From NCBI GenBank assembly GCA_027314825.1, contig DAHVAB010000166.1, positions 1 to 6,044 of the forward strand: a stretch of 6,044 nucleotides of DNA, written 5' to 3'. Below are positions 5,193-6,044 of this stretch, piece after piece (the stretch's first letter is position 1; the number at the start of each line of letters is the position of its first letter). Source of the DNA: Solirubrobacterales bacterium. GTDB lineage: Bacteria; Actinomycetota; Thermoleophilia; Solirubrobacterales; Solirubrobacteraceae. The position numbers and the translations under genes are program-made. The notes under the pieces are model-generated. The model saw only the letters and a list, made by a program, of their open reading frames with translations, was not told where the DNA came from and made no database searches.

Positions 5193-5999
5193 CTATCCGC
5201 CCGCCCCGGCCGGAGCGGGGGTGAGCAGCCGTGCCAGCGGCGCGATCCGCGCGATCCGCGTGGCGCCGTAGGCGGCGAACGCGGCGGTCAGCGCGCCGAG
5301 GACCGAGTCGAAGATGAAGTGGTTGGCTGTCGCGATGATCACGAACAGGATCAGCAGCGGGTAGAGCGACCAGAGCACTTTCAGCAGCCTTGGGCGCACC
5401 AGCCGCGCCAGCGGCCAGGAGATCATCATCGAGAAGGCGATGTGCATCGAGGGCACGGCCGCGTAGGGGTTGAAGAGCGCGCTCATCGAGGCGGAGGCGT
5501 GGGAGACGTGGACTCCCGTGTAGGCGGCGACCGGGTCGGCGAAGCCCCACTCGGGCAGGAAGCGCGGCGGCGCGGTCGGGAAGACCGTGTAGCCGATCAG
5601 CGCGATCGCCATCGCGATCGCCAGCATGTTGCGCACGAAGTAGAAGGATCGGTTGTGGCGCAGGTAGATGTAGACGAGCGCGCCGACCGAGACCGTCGTC
5701 TGTGCGTTCAGGTAGAGCCAGCTGAGGACGTCCATCAGCACGTGGCTGCCCATCGCCCACGCCTGGATCTGCGGCTCGACGAAGATGTGCAGGGCCCGCT
5801 CTATGTGGATGATGTCCCGCGCGTGCGCGAAGGCGGCGGCGCTGTCGACCTCCGCCACGCCCCGCACCAGGCTGTAGAGGAAGTAGGCGACCAGGAACAG
5901 GGAGAGCTGGCGTGCGACGTCCCACCAGCCGTGCGGCAGCAGGCGTTCCTGTATCGCACGGGCAGCGGGTTCCTGCGGCGCCTGGACCTCGGATGCCAT
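5193..5999 (-). CDS. PAP2-family integral membrane phosphatase/phosphotransferase (PAP2_3, Aur1/IPC-synthase-like)
   Basis: 268 residues with a soluble N-terminus of about 28 residues, followed by roughly six hydrophobic segments. The PAP2 active-site elements are present: FPTAPPRF (140-147, the variant first motif with R146 typical of the Aur1-like PAP2_3 branch), PSMH (183-186) with H186 as proton donor, and ANHFIFD (225-231) in which H227 and D231 form the nucleophile pair HxxxD. Enzymes of this branch either dephosphorylate lipid phosphates or transfer phospho-headgroups such as phosphoinositol at the membrane. The gene heads a run that leads to PIP synthase and Ino1. It could therefore dephosphorylate PIP to PI or move phosphoinositol to another lipid; the choice is inference. 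The ATG at 5999 has no Shine-Dalgarno, and a -10-like TACTCT lies nine bases upstream, which suggests a leaderless or very short leader. Confidence 0.88.
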   Translation of the reverse strand: MASEVQAPQEPAARAIQERLLPHGWWDVARQLSLFLVAYFLYSLVRGVAEVDSAAAFAHARDIIHIERALHIFVEPQIQAWAMGSHVLMDVLSWLYLNAQTTVSVGALVYIYLRHNRSFYFVRNMLAIAMAIALIGYTVFPTAPPRFLPEWGFADPVAAYTGVHVSHASASMSALFNPYAAVPSMHIAFSMMISWPLARLVRPRLLKVLWSLYPLLILFVIIATANHFIFDSVLGALTAAFAAYGATRIARIAPLARLLTPAPAGAGG

Positions 6000-6008
6000 C
6001 GCCGACGA

Positions 6009-6014
6009 AGAGTA
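6009..6014 (-). promoter_or_regulatory. Candidate -10 element for the minus-strand gene cluster
   Basis: On the minus strand TACTCT (matching TANNNT) sits within a locally AT-richer patch nine bases before the PAP2 ATG. A start site about seven bases downstream would give a leader of only two or three bases, which fits the absence of a Shine-Dalgarno. No convincing -35 is visible, and the window ends at 6044, so the assignment is weak. Confidence 0.3.
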
Positions 6015-6044
6015 AAGGATGGGGATGCGCCTCGCGGCAGAACG

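Noticed and set aside
5059..5925. Second minus-strand frame of 288 codons overlapping the PAP2 gene
   Set aside because: It is an alternative frame of the same strand with no motifs, while the PAP2 frame has all catalytic elements.

Overview
The window comes from a very GC-rich bacterial chromosome. Codon use is strongly GC3-biased, Ala/Arg/Gly content is high, and the inositol-lipid genes are of actinobacterial type. The protein styles suggest the class Thermoleophilia (Solirubrobacterales or Conexibacter-like). That placement is a judgement from sequence flavour, not from a marker gene.

Layout: the left edge holds the C-terminal part of a plus-strand PIG3-type quinone/zinc-type oxidoreductase (to 614). 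It converges on five genes that all lie on the minus strand. In transcription order (right to left) these are a PAP2-family membrane phosphatase or phosphotransferase (5999-5193), a CDP-alcohol phosphatidyltransferase that is probably phosphatidylinositol-phosphate synthase (5062-4484), myo-inositol-1-phosphate synthase with a long basic tail (4418-2985), a fusion of a PimA-like glycosyltransferase half-domain to a PHP phosphoesterase (2947-1490), and a divergent Fe-S uracil-DNA-glycosylase-superfamily protein (1314-709). No tRNA, rRNA, CRISPR array or mobile element was seen, and no gene-free stretch exceeds 300 bases.

How the genes may work together: Ino1 makes inositol-1-phosphate from glucose-6-phosphate. 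The CDP-alcohol enzyme would join it to CDP-diacylglycerol to give phosphatidylinositol phosphate (PIP). Actinobacterial PIP must then lose a phosphate to become PI, and the phosphatase for this step is poorly defined. This cluster contains two candidates: the PAP2 protein and, more unusually, the PHP protein. The PHP protein carries the acceptor-binding half of a PimA-like enzyme but lacks the nucleotide-sugar-binding half. This is the most interesting observation in the window. The last gene, a UDG-like protein that keeps its cluster cysteines but has lost the usual catalytic motifs, looks functionally unrelated to the lipid genes.
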